From contig JALOOG010000004.1 of assembly GCA_025454525.1 (NCBI GenBank), positions 19,308 to 83,307 on the forward strand: a stretch of DNA of 64,000 nucleotides. Reading direction: 5' to 3'. The notes under the pieces were generated by a model. The model was given only the letters and a program-made list of their open reading frames with translations, had not been told where the DNA came from and searched no databases. Shown in pieces: positions 26,693 to 35,730 of the stretch (position 1 is the first letter of the stretch; every line of letters begins with the position of its first letter). Position numbers and translations under genes: made by a program. This DNA is from Anaerolineae bacterium (GTDB lineage: Bacteria > Chloroflexota > Anaerolineae > Aggregatilineales > Phototrophicaceae).

Positions 26693-27109
26693 TTGCACTG
26701 GTTGATTGCCGAAGATGAGGCGGATATTCGCAACTTGGTATCGATGATGTGTACCGTTTGGGGGCATATCCCGATTACCTTTGAAACTGGACAACGAGTC
26801 TGGGATTGGATGGATAAAGTGGAAGCGGGTGAAGAAGTCGGCCCCTTCCCAGAATTTGCGTTAATGGATATTCGGATGCCCGGTAAGCGCGGTAATGAGA
26901 TCGCCTTACGGATGCGTACCATTGAACGCCTAAAAAATATCCCGATCGTTTTGATGACCGCGTTTGCACTAGGCGAAGAGGAGATGAAACGCATGAAGGC
27001 GGAATATGCCGTCGATCATATCATCAACAAACCCCTTCCCGATTTTGACAAGTTGCGGACATTGCTTCACGACATCATTAAACAAAAATCGGAGCAACCT
27101 AAGCCATGA
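26693..27109 (+). CDS. Response regulator receiver protein
   Basis: A 138-residue single-domain response regulator. The acid pocket is AEDEAD (residues 6-11), the phosphoacceptor is Asp59 in LMDIRMPG, and a Thr-x-Phe (VLMTAF) and a Lys in NKPLPDF complete the switch. No output domain is present, so it probably acts through a partner. The start is TTG, decided by GGAGG at 26680-26684, 8 bases upstream; an in-frame ATG just 5' is followed at once by a stop. Its end overlaps the histidine kinase start by 4 bp. Confidence 0.88.
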   Translation: MHWLIAEDEADIRNLVSMMCTVWGHIPITFETGQRVWDWMDKVEAGEEVGPFPEFALMDIRMPGKRGNEIALRMRTIERLKNIPIVLMTAFALGEEEMKRMKAEYAVDHIINKPLPDFDKLRTLLHDIIKQKSEQPKP

Positions 27110-28341
27110 CTCCCCCCACCTCTGACAGTGGGATGCGACGGGTCAACAGTTTAGGCACGATCACCGCCCGTCTGTTTAGCCGCCTTTACCAGGGCTTACA
27201 GCGCCGTTCCGTGTCTCAACGCCGCGAAGACCTCAAGGCGCAAAAAGTACGCCTAGTCGCGGAGCGCAACAAACAACTCCGTAGTGCCTTACATCGACGT
27301 GAGATCGAAATCACCCGACTCAATGGCATCTTAGCGACCATTGAAGAAGGCATCATCATGCAGGATATGGACGGGCGGATCGTCCTGATCAACAAAGCCG
27401 CTCAAAGTTTATTGGGGAGCCAAAAAAACTTTTGGGAAAGTGAACTCGGCACGCTGTTTGATGCCTATCGCGATGTGATCAAAGTCGACTCCGAATTGGC
27501 CCCCTTAGGTGAACCGAATCGTATCCAAGTGAATCATCGTGTTTTAGGCGCGCAATTAGCCGCCGTAGCCGATGTTCACGGAGATCGCTTGGGGACGATG
27601 ATCATCTTGCGCGATGTCACCCATGACGCAGCCATTGATCGCCTAAAAGATCAATTTGTCACCGCGATCTCCCATGAGCTTCGCACCCCGATGACCGTGA
27701 TCAAAGGCGTGAGCGAGATCCTAGGGAGCAAATCAGACGAACCGGTGAATGTGCGTCTGTTAGATACCCTCACCCGCAATGTAGACACCTTAGATCGTAT
27801 GATCGTTGAACTATTGGATATTTCGGAAATGGGCGCGGGCATGTTCAGTGTTCGCCGTGATCCGATCCAACTAGAGGCGTTGTTGTGGAGTATCACCAAC
27901 AGCTTAGCGACCGAACTCAAACGCGCCCGTCTCAATGTGGTTTTTATGGTCAAAGACACCGCCGCGCTCACCATTCACGGGGATGAACAACGCTTACGTT
28001 GGGCTTTTGGACACCTCCTACAAAATGCGATTCGCTACACAGAGCCGAACGGCACATTAACCATTGCCATTCGCCCACATCCTGAACATTCCACTTATTT
28101 TGCCGTGGAGATCAACGATACCGGAGTCGGGATCAGCGAGAAAGACCTCCCTCACATTTTTGAACGCTTTTATCGAGGTGAACCGCGTACCAAAAGCGGC
28201 AAATTGTTAGATCCGCGTGGGCTAGGGCAAGGTTTATTTGTGGCGAAAACCGTGGCGACCGCGCATGGTGGTTTTTTATCCGTCAATAGTGTTCAAGGTG
28301 AAGGCAGTACCTTTACCCTAGCGCTTCCTTCAAACAGTTAA
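27106..28341 (+). CDS. PAS-domain sensor histidine kinase
   Basis: A 411-residue kinase. The N-terminus is basic and coiled-coil-like (SQRREDLKAQKVRLVAERN), followed by a PAS domain at about 65-170 (ILATIEEGIIMQDMDGRIVL), an H-box with His190 in ISHELRTPM, and a HATPase_c domain with N, G1 and G2 boxes (LLQNAIRYTEP; EINDTGVGISEKDLPHIF; GQGLFVAKTVATAHGG). There is no transmembrane segment, so it senses inside the cell. It is coupled by a 4-bp overlap to the single-domain receiver upstream, its likely phosphorylation partner. Confidence 0.93.
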   Translation: MTPPTSDSGMRRVNSLGTITARLFSRLYQGLQRRSVSQRREDLKAQKVRLVAERNKQLRSALHRREIEITRLNGILATIEEGIIMQDMDGRIVLINKAAQSLLGSQKNFWESELGTLFDAYRDVIKVDSELAPLGEPNRIQVNHRVLGAQLAAVADVHGDRLGTMIILRDVTHDAAIDRLKDQFVTAISHELRTPMTVIKGVSEILGSKSDEPVNVRLLDTLTRNVDTLDRMIVELLDISEMGAGMFSVRRDPIQLEALLWSITNSLATELKRARLNVVFMVKDTAALTIHGDEQRLRWAFGHLLQNAIRYTEPNGTLTIAIRPHPEHSTYFAVEINDTGVGISEKDLPHIFERFYRGEPRTKSGKLLDPRGLGQGLFVAKTVATAHGGFLSVNSVQGEGSTFTLALPSNS

Positions 28342-28348
28342 CGGACTT

Positions 28349-28846
28349 ATGGATATTTCAATCTTGACTCCCGATGATGTGCAACGTGCCTTGGATGCGT
28401 CAGGACTCGGCCTGATGATCACCTTTTTTGAGGCTTCAACTGCGACTTCACAACAGGCCGCCGATCAAATTGGCTGCCAATTGGGCCAGATCGCCAAAAG
28501 TTTATTGTTCATTGTGGATGATCAACCGATCGTGATCATTGCAAGTGGCGATCAAAAAGTGGATGACAAAAAACTAGCCGCATTACGCAACGTCAATCGT
28601 AAGCGTGTGAAGATTGCCACGCCTGATCAATGTATCGCGATCACGGGTTACGCACCGGGCGGTGTTCCGCCTTTAGGCTATCGTACCCCTGGACTCACCC
28701 TTTACCTTGATGACGCATTGCAACGGTATGAGCAGATCTATGCCGCGGCCGGCGCACATAATGCGATTTTCCCCGTGCGCTTAGATCAATTAGCGCTCCT
28801 CACCGGGGGGACGTTTGCAGATGTGAAGCGCGATAGTGTGGAATAA
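28349..28846 (+). CDS. YbaK/EbsC-type aminoacyl-tRNA deacylase
   Basis: A 165-residue protein of the YbaK/ProX editing family. Family markers are GCQLGQIAKSLLFIVDD, the lysine-rich DQKVDDKKLAAL and GYAPGGVPPLGYRTPG. These enzymes remove wrongly attached amino acids from tRNA(Pro) or related tRNAs; the exact specificity cannot be read from sequence. It starts 7 bp after the histidine kinase stop and ends before a hairpin terminator. Confidence 0.85.
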   Translation: MDISILTPDDVQRALDASGLGLMITFFEASTATSQQAADQIGCQLGQIAKSLLFIVDDQPIVIIASGDQKVDDKKLAALRNVNRKRVKIATPDQCIAITGYAPGGVPPLGYRTPGLTLYLDDALQRYEQIYAAAGAHNAIFPVRLDQLALLTGGTFADVKRDSVE

Positions 28847-28847
28847 A

Positions 28848-28873
28848 ACCCCGTCATCCTGCGATCACGGGGT
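28848..28873. terminator. Hairpin terminator between convergent genes
   Basis: A 7-bp stem (ACCCCGT / ACGGGGT) with a 12-nt loop sits between the deacylase stop and the convergent 1069-residue gene. It is short but well placed. Confidence 0.5.
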
Positions 28874-28882
28874 AGTTTCCCT

Positions 28883-31800
28883 TTAGCTTTTTTGGTGATA
28901 CCCATACAAAAACCGTAGATATTCTAAGGCGGTGCGTGGACGTTGTTTCAAGGTGTCGATTCTTCCACCTAATCCCGCGTCATCCAACACTTTGACATCG
29001 CCTTTTTCCACGATCACACCAATCACATCAACCAGTTTTTGCAATTCCGGCCCTAAGTTGCGATTTACTTCACGTTGTTCGGCTTCATTCAGTTCTTTGA
29101 TCAAACTGGTTAACTCTTCACGGATCAACTCCGTTTTGATCTCGACTTTTGTCTCTGCTGGATACCCACGCGCCAACCCAGCCAAGACCTCATTACCCGC
29201 GATCACGTCATCCCGCAAAGATCGCCGCGTTCGTCCACCCACCGGATCGACGATCACATTGATCGTTTTTAAGCGCAATTCCAGCTTTTTCCCGCCTGTG
29301 AAATGTCCAGACATCACCCGTAGCAGATCGAGTCCATTGGTCGCATCCGCGTTACCGCTGATCAAGCGATCGGCATTCCCGCGTTGGGCTTTTTGTGCTT
29401 GCGCTACAGTGATCATCCCGCGTAACAGGTTCATCATCGCCCTGCTAAAAACGCGCTGTTCTTCGCGTGAGAAGCTATCCGGCATCATCTCTAAACTGTT
29501 GATCAGATCCGGTAGATTTGGTAAATTGCGGTCATTATACGCTGTGGCGATGTCTTGTAAGAAGTTAGCGAAACGTTGGATCATCTTGGTATACGTGGCC
29601 AAATTTTGCCCATTGCGCGCCTGTTTGACCAAGTAGGTCGCTTCTAGCGCATTCCGCACCGGCCCACCTAACTCACGCCCAAAATAAGCGATCGCTTGAC
29701 GGGCTGCTTTATCTTCTGCATCGCGCACATACACCCGCACGATCTCTAGCGCCGCAGCCTTGGTGGTGATGTTATTGGCCATTTGACGATAGATTTGACC
29801 GATCACCCATAACCCCTCGCTACTTTGACTCGCGCCACTTGCGATCAATTGGGCCACTCGGATCGCGTCTTCAATCGCGTTGTTCTGAATGTGATAATTG
29901 AGCAACGCAAGGATCGATTGCGCGGGGATCACGTCCAATAAACGCGGTTCATTTCCGAATAGCGTTTCAAGGTTTTTCGCCACTCCATCCAAAGCAGGAG
30001 TACGGGTTCGTTTTTGCAATGCGCCGATCGTGGCCATCGCCAACGGCGCGGATTTAATGCCTTGTTGTGCGAGTTGGGTGATCGCCGTGGCGACTTGATC
30101 GCTTGTGAGCGGAATTTCGCTGAATAAACGTTCCAGCATCTTGATGTATTCGATCTGGAGATCGCCTTTATACAGCGTTGCCGATTGTTGGATCATTTGC
30201 GCGGCGAGTCCGGCATGATCGCCGCGTGCTAATCGGATCTCAAGGAGGCGTTGTGCGCCTTTGGCCCCTAATTGTGTAAGCTCATATTCGCCGAAGGGTT
30301 CAGAGATGTTCAACAAACGTTTATGATGAACTTTGCCTTGTGGTGAAAGCGCCAATTGTACGATGCTGGCCAAAGTTGGCTCATCTAACAGGTCGAATCG
30401 GCCAATTTGTCGTGCCAATTCCGCAAAACGCACTAAGATCACCGCTTCCCAATTTTCCCCAAAGCCACGCGCCGCGCCGATCAACAACCCCGGCGGCGGG
30501 TTTCGCACTTCTGCACCACTCAAGATCGCCCATACTTGACGGATCGGGAGGCGTTGCTGCGCCATAAACGGCTTAAGTTCCAATAAGCGCCGCAAAATCG
30601 GTGTTTCCATATACGCCATCCCCAGCAAGAACACATTTTCCGCAAGCGGCGCATCTTGCGACGTAAACGTGAGGATCTTTTCGATCACTTTGGGGGCTAA
30701 GCGCTCTAAGCGCATCATCGGACTCGCTTGTTGTAACACTTGGACAAAAGCGTTGATCCCGTCAATGTTTTGCGCCTTCACCAATTGATCGATCCGCGTC
30801 GTGGCGGCGCGATAAGCCAACGTCACCCAATTTTCCCCCTCGATCCGATTATCCCCGCTTAACCACCGATCGATCATCTTGTAGACCGTTGCGGCCTGCT
30901 TATCATCGATCGCATCGCTCATTTGACGATAGGTAGCGCGTTCTAAGTCGGATGAGCTGGCCAACAATTTTGCGATCGGATCGGCGTGTTGCACGTCATC
31001 CATTGCTAACGAAAACGTGAGCAGATGCCGCGCATAGGCGATTCGCATCGAGTCATTCAGCGTGGGATCTTCGGCTAAGATGTTGGCCACATCGTCTTTA
31101 TTGATCGGTTGATTGTTGATCAAAGCGGTATCCACTTTGACGCGATGTGAGGCATACGACAGCGCATCAGCCAATTTATCGCCTTGTTTCATCCGCCACC
31201 CGGCGGTCGAGGTGAGCGCCCGCGTGCGTTCGATCACCAATTCCGGGTCAAGCCGGAGTTGACTGATCATAAAACGACTGTAATCGTCGTTAAAAGTTTC
31301 GCCGATCAAGCGTCCGGTCGTCCAGTTATACACAAGCGTATCTTTAGGCGGCAGATCATCGCTATAGAAGCGGATCTGGACATCGCTTTCGGTGGTCGGT
31401 AAGGTATGCGTGGCAAAAGTGACGGCAAAGCGTACTGAGAGCGGCAACAAAGCCAAAATCCCCTCAATAAAATCAAGCCGCTGTTCAAAGTCATTGGGCG
31501 CACCCTGCACGATGATCGGTTTGCCCTGCACAATTGCCGCTAACAATTGTTCGATCGTATCCAAGCTATCGCGGGCAATCGTCATCAGATCCAACAGATC
31601 ATCGATCTGTTGTTGGGTGGTTTCACTTTCTGCGGGTTTGATCTCAATCGGTTTAAGTTTTCCACCGTTAGAGGCGAATGTCGGCAATGAGTCCTCTGCC
31701 AGCTTCAGCATTGCGCGCAAATTACCTCCTAAGGCGCGCAACACCTCCGAAGGCAGTAAAATGTAATGGGAGAGGATTTCTCCGGCATTGCCAATTTGTG

Positions 31801-32092
31801 CTTGGATCAGTAAAAACGGGAGTTGACGCGATCCGCGTACCAACGCCCATGATTTATTGGTGGATCGGATCAAGGGGGGTAGGGTTGCGCGTTCCACCGC
31901 CGCTTGTGCCAATTCCGGTGTAATATTGGGGGAGGCCGCCAACAACCGCGGCCGACTGTCAGGTTTATTGTTGGCAACCGATTGCCCATAGTAAAAATGT
32001 TCAAGCGCAAATACAGACACGGGATTATCGCCTTTACGTCGAGATGATTCCTTCAAATTATAGACGTTCTGGGTTTTAACCGCTAATCGCAC
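28883..32092 (-). CDS. Giant protein with GAP1-N2-like N-terminal domain
   Basis: A 1069-residue soluble protein. Residues about 25-200 (ALEHFYYGQSVANNKPDS, then LLAASPNITPELAQAAVE) resemble GTPase-associated protein 1 N-terminal domains, which are described in predicted conflict/signalling systems; that link is from memory and not checked. The remaining 850 residues are almost entirely helical with a TPR/HEAT-like look and no catalytic motif. The frame is open to GTG 32092, which has GAGGTGAT upstream; GTG 32020, just before the conserved part, is an alternative. It diverges from murJ with only 14 bp between. No GTPase gene lies next to it. Confidence 0.6.
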   Translation of the reverse strand: MRLAVKTQNVYNLKESSRRKGDNPVSVFALEHFYYGQSVANNKPDSRPRLLAASPNITPELAQAAVERATLPPLIRSTNKSWALVRGSRQLPFLLIQAQIGNAGEILSHYILLPSEVLRALGGNLRAMLKLAEDSLPTFASNGGKLKPIEIKPAESETTQQQIDDLLDLMTIARDSLDTIEQLLAAIVQGKPIIVQGAPNDFEQRLDFIEGILALLPLSVRFAVTFATHTLPTTESDVQIRFYSDDLPPKDTLVYNWTTGRLIGETFNDDYSRFMISQLRLDPELVIERTRALTSTAGWRMKQGDKLADALSYASHRVKVDTALINNQPINKDDVANILAEDPTLNDSMRIAYARHLLTFSLAMDDVQHADPIAKLLASSSDLERATYRQMSDAIDDKQAATVYKMIDRWLSGDNRIEGENWVTLAYRAATTRIDQLVKAQNIDGINAFVQVLQQASPMMRLERLAPKVIEKILTFTSQDAPLAENVFLLGMAYMETPILRRLLELKPFMAQQRLPIRQVWAILSGAEVRNPPPGLLIGAARGFGENWEAVILVRFAELARQIGRFDLLDEPTLASIVQLALSPQGKVHHKRLLNISEPFGEYELTQLGAKGAQRLLEIRLARGDHAGLAAQMIQQSATLYKGDLQIEYIKMLERLFSEIPLTSDQVATAITQLAQQGIKSAPLAMATIGALQKRTRTPALDGVAKNLETLFGNEPRLLDVIPAQSILALLNYHIQNNAIEDAIRVAQLIASGASQSSEGLWVIGQIYRQMANNITTKAAALEIVRVYVRDAEDKAARQAIAYFGRELGGPVRNALEATYLVKQARNGQNLATYTKMIQRFANFLQDIATAYNDRNLPNLPDLINSLEMMPDSFSREEQRVFSRAMMNLLRGMITVAQAQKAQRGNADRLISGNADATNGLDLLRVMSGHFTGGKKLELRLKTINVIVDPVGGRTRRSLRDDVIAGNEVLAGLARGYPAETKVEIKTELIREELTSLIKELNEAEQREVNRNLGPELQKLVDVIGVIVEKGDVKVLDDAGLGGRIDTLKQRPRTALEYLRFLYGYHQKS

Positions 32093-32106
32093 AGGATCAC
32101 CTCACC

Positions 32107-33777
32107 ATGACACGAGCATTAACCACAGGGCAAATTGCCCGCGCCGCCGGCGTTGTCTTGATCGGCTTTTTGGCCAGCGGCATTTTAGGGTTATTACGGG
32201 CGGCCATCTTTAACGCGCTCTTTGGCGCAAGCGCGCAATTAGAGGCTTTTTATGCCGCCCAACGCATCCCCGAATTGTTATTTACACTCGTGGCAGGTGG
32301 CGCGTTAGGGTCATCCTTTATTCCGGTTTTTGCTAAGTATCTAACTGATGACCGTTCTGATCAAGCGTGGCGTTTAGCAAGTGCCGTGATGACGCTCTCC
32401 GCTTTGGCTGCATTCGTGTTCGGAGTCCTCTTGATCTTGGCCGCGCCGTGGTATATGCCGCTCTTATATAACCGCGCACTTTACCTTGATCTCGCGATCC
32501 ACATGACCCAGCTCATGTTGTTGACCACCGTGATCTTTAGTATCAGCGGCTTGCTCATGGGCATTCTGAACAGTCATCAAAACTTTTTACTGCCCGCCTT
32601 AGCCATGAGCATGAACAATATCGGTTTGATCATCGGCGGGGTCATATTTGCTCCCTTGTTATCGACTGCGGTTGGACTATTCGCTTATCCGGCCGCGAAC
32701 CCACTGATCGCCTATCAATTTTTACCCGATCTTCAAGGGCTAACTGCTTATCTTGCCCCACCGAGTCTGAATGTCTATGGACTCGCTTTAGGCGCGTTGT
32801 TAGGTGCGAGTCTCCATCTCACCATCCAATTATTCGGACTTCCACGCATTGGGGCGCGCTTACGTTTCTTACCAGATTATCAAACTGAAGGCGTGATCCA
32901 AGTGTTGCGTTTGATGCTCCCACGGGTGATCGGACTCGGAGTCGCGCAAATTAACTTTCTCGTCAACACCAGTTTCGCAACTTCTATGGGGGTAGGCAGT
33001 TTGATCGCGCTCAACACCGCGTGGATCGTGATGTTCTTTGTCTTAGGGGTGATCGGTCAAAGTATCGGCACGGCCGTGTTCCCGTCTTTATCCGCCTTAG
33101 CGGCCGCCAATGACCTCCCGGGTTACAAAGATCGCTTAGCGAGTGCGATCCGTAGCGTCTTATTTTTAGCTTTTCCGGCCACTTTGGGCCTAATCACCTT
33201 AGGCCAACCGATCATCGCGGTATTATTTCAACGCGGGGCCTTTGATGCAGAAGCGACTGCTGGCACAGCTTGGGCTTTAGCCTTTTTTGCCTTAGGCATT
33301 ACCGGACATGCGTTGTTAGAGGTGTTATCGCGTGCCTTTTATGCGCTCTCCGACACCATGACTCCGGTTTTAATTGGACTCGCGTCGATGTTATCCAACA
33401 TTATCTTGAGCGTCCTATTTATCCAATTTGTGGGGGATCCGGGGTCGTTATCGCGTGGCCCCTTTGCCGGGTTGGCCTTAGCCAATTCTCTGACCACTTT
33501 GTTAGAGAGTGCCGCGCTTTGGTGGATCTTGCGCCGCCGGATCGGCAGCATCAACGATGTGCATGTGATCAGCGGTGCATCACGCGCTTTGATCGCAAGT
33601 CTGCTCATGGGCTTGGCGGTTTTTGGCCTAGTCACATTTTTTGATTTACCTTCACTATCGCTCACCGTGATCGGCAGTGTGTTAGGGGTAGGGGTCTTTT
33701 TTGGCTTGGCTTTTGCCTTGCGATTAGAAGAGGCCCGCACCATTCCGGGGGTTTTGTTGCGTCGTTTCCGCCGTTGA
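32107..33777 (+). CDS. murJ: Lipid II flippase MurJ
   Basis: A 556-residue polytopic membrane protein with about 14 transmembrane helices, a member of the MOP superfamily that flips lipid II across the cytoplasmic membrane for peptidoglycan synthesis. The N-terminal signature ASGILGLLRAAIFNALFGAS, then EAFYAAQRIPELLFTLVAGG and SSFIPVFAKYL, is typical of MurJ/MviN. The length is slightly above the usual 510-530. The start is ATG 32107. It is divergent from the giant GAP1-like gene, and no other cell-wall gene is nearby. Confidence 0.92.
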   Translation: MTRALTTGQIARAAGVVLIGFLASGILGLLRAAIFNALFGASAQLEAFYAAQRIPELLFTLVAGGALGSSFIPVFAKYLTDDRSDQAWRLASAVMTLSALAAFVFGVLLILAAPWYMPLLYNRALYLDLAIHMTQLMLLTTVIFSISGLLMGILNSHQNFLLPALAMSMNNIGLIIGGVIFAPLLSTAVGLFAYPAANPLIAYQFLPDLQGLTAYLAPPSLNVYGLALGALLGASLHLTIQLFGLPRIGARLRFLPDYQTEGVIQVLRLMLPRVIGLGVAQINFLVNTSFATSMGVGSLIALNTAWIVMFFVLGVIGQSIGTAVFPSLSALAAANDLPGYKDRLASAIRSVLFLAFPATLGLITLGQPIIAVLFQRGAFDAEATAGTAWALAFFALGITGHALLEVLSRAFYALSDTMTPVLIGLASMLSNIILSVLFIQFVGDPGSLSRGPFAGLALANSLTTLLESAALWWILRRRIGSINDVHVISGASRALIASLLMGLAVFGLVTFFDLPSLSLTVIGSVLGVGVFFGLAFALRLEEARTIPGVLLRRFRR

Positions 33778-33858
33778 TTCTTAAGTCATTATCATACACC
33801 CTTCAAAATGTTTATGTACCCTGTAATGAAAAGTTAAAACATACGAAGGAGCGTAACG

Positions 33859-34377
33859 ATGACTCAAAATCGTACCCATACCCACACCCATGCGGAAAAC
33901 ATCCAAAAGTTGAGTGACTTGATCAAAAATATCAAGATCGCCATGTTGACCACCGTCAGCAGCAGTGGTGAACTCCACAGCCGGCCGATGCAGACCCAAC
34001 AAGTCGCTTTTGACGGCACGCTCTGGTTTTTCACCGGGCGCGACACCGGCAAAGTGATCGAAATGCGGAACGATCGCCATGTCAATGTGAGCTATGTGGG
34101 CGATAACACCTATGTTTCGGTGTCTGGACGTGCAACTTTGGTGGATGACCGCAAGAAAAAAGAGAGTTTGTGGGATCCGATGTTTAAAGCGTGGTTTCCC
34201 GACGGACTCGATGATCCCAATTTGACCTTGATGAAGGTGAGCGTGGACTCCGCCGAATACTGGGATTCCAAAGCCCCTAATCCGGTGATCAAACTTGTGG
34301 GTTTTGTCGAAGCGATCATTACGGGTAAATCTGCTGGCGAAGTCTTAGGCGAAAACGAACGCTTAGATATTCGTTAA
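33859..34377 (+). CDS. Pyridoxamine 5'-phosphate oxidase family stress protein
   Basis: A 172-residue split-barrel flavin-binding protein. KIAMLTTVSSSGELHSRPM and LWFFTGRDTGKV followed by VNVSYVGDNTYVSVSGRAT match the general-stress-protein-26 group of the PNPOx-like fold. These bind FMN or F420; the neighbouring F420 cluster makes F420 a possible cofactor (inference). AAGGAG precedes the ATG. It appears to be a single-gene unit ended by a long hairpin. Confidence 0.85.
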   Translation: MTQNRTHTHTHAENIQKLSDLIKNIKIAMLTTVSSSGELHSRPMQTQQVAFDGTLWFFTGRDTGKVIEMRNDRHVNVSYVGDNTYVSVSGRATLVDDRKKKESLWDPMFKAWFPDGLDDPNLTLMKVSVDSAEYWDSKAPNPVIKLVGFVEAIITGKSAGEVLGENERLDIR

Positions 34378-34389
34378 ACCAGATCACCT

Positions 34390-34428
34390 AACACCGATGT
34401 TTGATCATCAGAACATCGGTGTTCTGAT
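34390..34428 (+). terminator. Long hairpin with an overlapping alternative hairpin
   Basis: A perfect 12-bp stem (AACACCGATGTT at 34390-34401, AACATCGGTGTT at 34412-34423) has a 10-nt loop. A second perfect 8-bp stem (ATCAGAAC 34407-34414 / GTTCTGAT 34421-34428) uses part of the same bases, so only one can form. Downstream is T-rich but without an immediate run. It is probably the end of the PNPOx transcript. Confidence 0.6.
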
Positions 34429-34561
34429 CGTCTACCCCTTCAACCCTTTTGAGCTTTTTGTCTTTTTCTTGACACAATCCTTAAGTTTAAAACCATCGTT
34501 TTCCCTCTAGATTGGTTTATAATAGAGGGCATGATGCCGGTTTACTTGGCTTAAAGGATAG

Positions 34562-34798
34562 ATGCTTGTGACCACCTCTAAGCGTATCATTGCTTATCAT
34601 GTTGCGCGGCTAAAAGACAAAAGCGCCGCGATCCGCCTACAATCGATCAAAGAGTTGGAACTACTAGCCGATGCTGCTGACACTGAGGTTTTAGAAGCTT
34701 TGAAAGATGTTTATGTCCATGATCCCGAGTTAGATGTGCGTAAGGCTGCTCAAGAGGCCGGCCGTGCGATCTATCTCAAACAAGCGACACAAAAATAG
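34562..34798 (+). CDS. Small HEAT-like protein
   Basis: A 78-residue helical protein with a HEAT-type pattern (KSAAIRLQSIKELELLADA, then LDVRKAAQEAGRAI). AAAGGA lies just ahead of the ATG at 34562; a GTG two codons later is possible. A perfect TATAAT is present at 34518-34523, but its -35 is poor. The stop overlaps a strong terminator. It is one of several small HEAT-like genes in this window; function unknown. Confidence 0.65.
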   Translation: MLVTTSKRIIAYHVARLKDKSAAIRLQSIKELELLADAADTEVLEALKDVYVHDPELDVRKAAQEAGRAIYLKQATQK

Positions 34799-34817
34799 TG
34801 GACGCATTGCGTCCACT
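34797..34817 (+). terminator. Intrinsic terminator
   Basis: A perfect inverted repeat AGTGGACG-CATTG-CGTCCACT is followed by TTCTTTACTTT. It begins inside the stop codon of the small HEAT-like gene and precedes the convergent dehydrogenase. Confidence 0.8.
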
Positions 34818-34847
34818 TCTTTACTTTGAAGGGTAGGATTGATGTCC

Positions 34848-35630
34848 TTAACCTTGTAACAGCGATTGTGCGCCATCGATCCATACCTCTGTCCCGCTGA
34901 TATGACTCGCGTCATCCGAGGCCAAAAACAAGACCAATTTTGCGACTTGTTCGGATGTCCCTGGTTGTCCATGCGTTAACGGGATCTCACCCTCTGGGAA
35001 CTCCACTGGAATTTTGACCTCCTCAATATGCTGCTTCTCAGTATTCGCGTCAATATTGGTCTCAATCGCCCCCGGACAGATCACGTTTACCCGTACTTTT
35101 GCCGGCCCTAATTCCACCGCGATCATCTTCGCGAACGCCACTTGACCCGCTTTAGAGCAAGCGTAAGCGGTTGCGCCCGTGTTGCTAAACATCCGTGTTC
35201 CGTTTACCGACGAGGTGATGATCACTGATCCCCCTTGTTTTTTCAGGTAGGGGACAGCGTATTTCACCGTTAAATACGTGCCTTTGAGGTTGATATTCAG
35301 GGTTTGATCCCATTCATCCGGGTCAAGTTCTTCTAACGGGGCCCATACACCATTGATCCCCGCGTTAGCAAACACAATATCCAATCGCCCCCATTTTTGT
35401 GTAATGGTTTCGATCGCTTGTTGCATTTGATCCGCTTGCGAAATATCCGCTTTGACCACGATCGCTTCTCCGCCACGATCGGTGATCTGCTGGACCACGT
35501 TTTCAACATCATCTTCAGATCGCCCTAATGCCGCGATTTTTGCTCCATGCCGTGCCAACTCATACGCCGCCGCTTCACCTAAACCTGATCCAGCCCCTGT
35601 AATCAACGCGACTCGCCCTGCTAATTTCAT
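34848..35630 (-). CDS. SDR-family oxidoreductase
   Basis: A 260-residue short-chain dehydrogenase. The cofactor motif TGAGSGLG is near residue 12, NAGINGVW near 86, the catalytic Ser in ITSSVNG and the YACSK of the YxxxK pair follow, and the C-terminal end GTEVWIDGAQS is typical of classical SDRs. The start is ATG 35630, with GGAAGG upstream; the frame runs 7 codons further without a better site. The substrate cannot be told. It is not clearly in an operon. Confidence 0.9.
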   Translation of the reverse strand: MKLAGRVALITGAGSGLGEAAAYELARHGAKIAALGRSEDDVENVVQQITDRGGEAIVVKADISQADQMQQAIETITQKWGRLDIVFANAGINGVWAPLEELDPDEWDQTLNINLKGTYLTVKYAVPYLKKQGGSVIITSSVNGTRMFSNTGATAYACSKAGQVAFAKMIAVELGPAKVRVNVICPGAIETNIDANTEKQHIEEVKIPVEFPEGEIPLTHGQPGTSEQVAKLVLFLASDDASHISGTEVWIDGAQSLLQG

Positions 35631-35730
35631 GATCTTGCCTTCCCTGTTCATTTGCGCCTATAGTTGATTATCAAGACACTTTTGAAAGCTGAGATGAAAG
35701 ATCGTTAGGTTATTTGTGATAGAAAGCGGT

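Noticed and set aside
28883..32092. CRISPR or tandem repeat array in the giant helical protein
   Set aside because: The repeats are protein-level helical patterns; no regular DNA repeat was found.
34469..34523. TTGACA (34469) paired with TATAAT (34518)
   Set aside because: The two boxes are 43 bp apart, too far for one promoter; the TATAAT alone has a poor -35.
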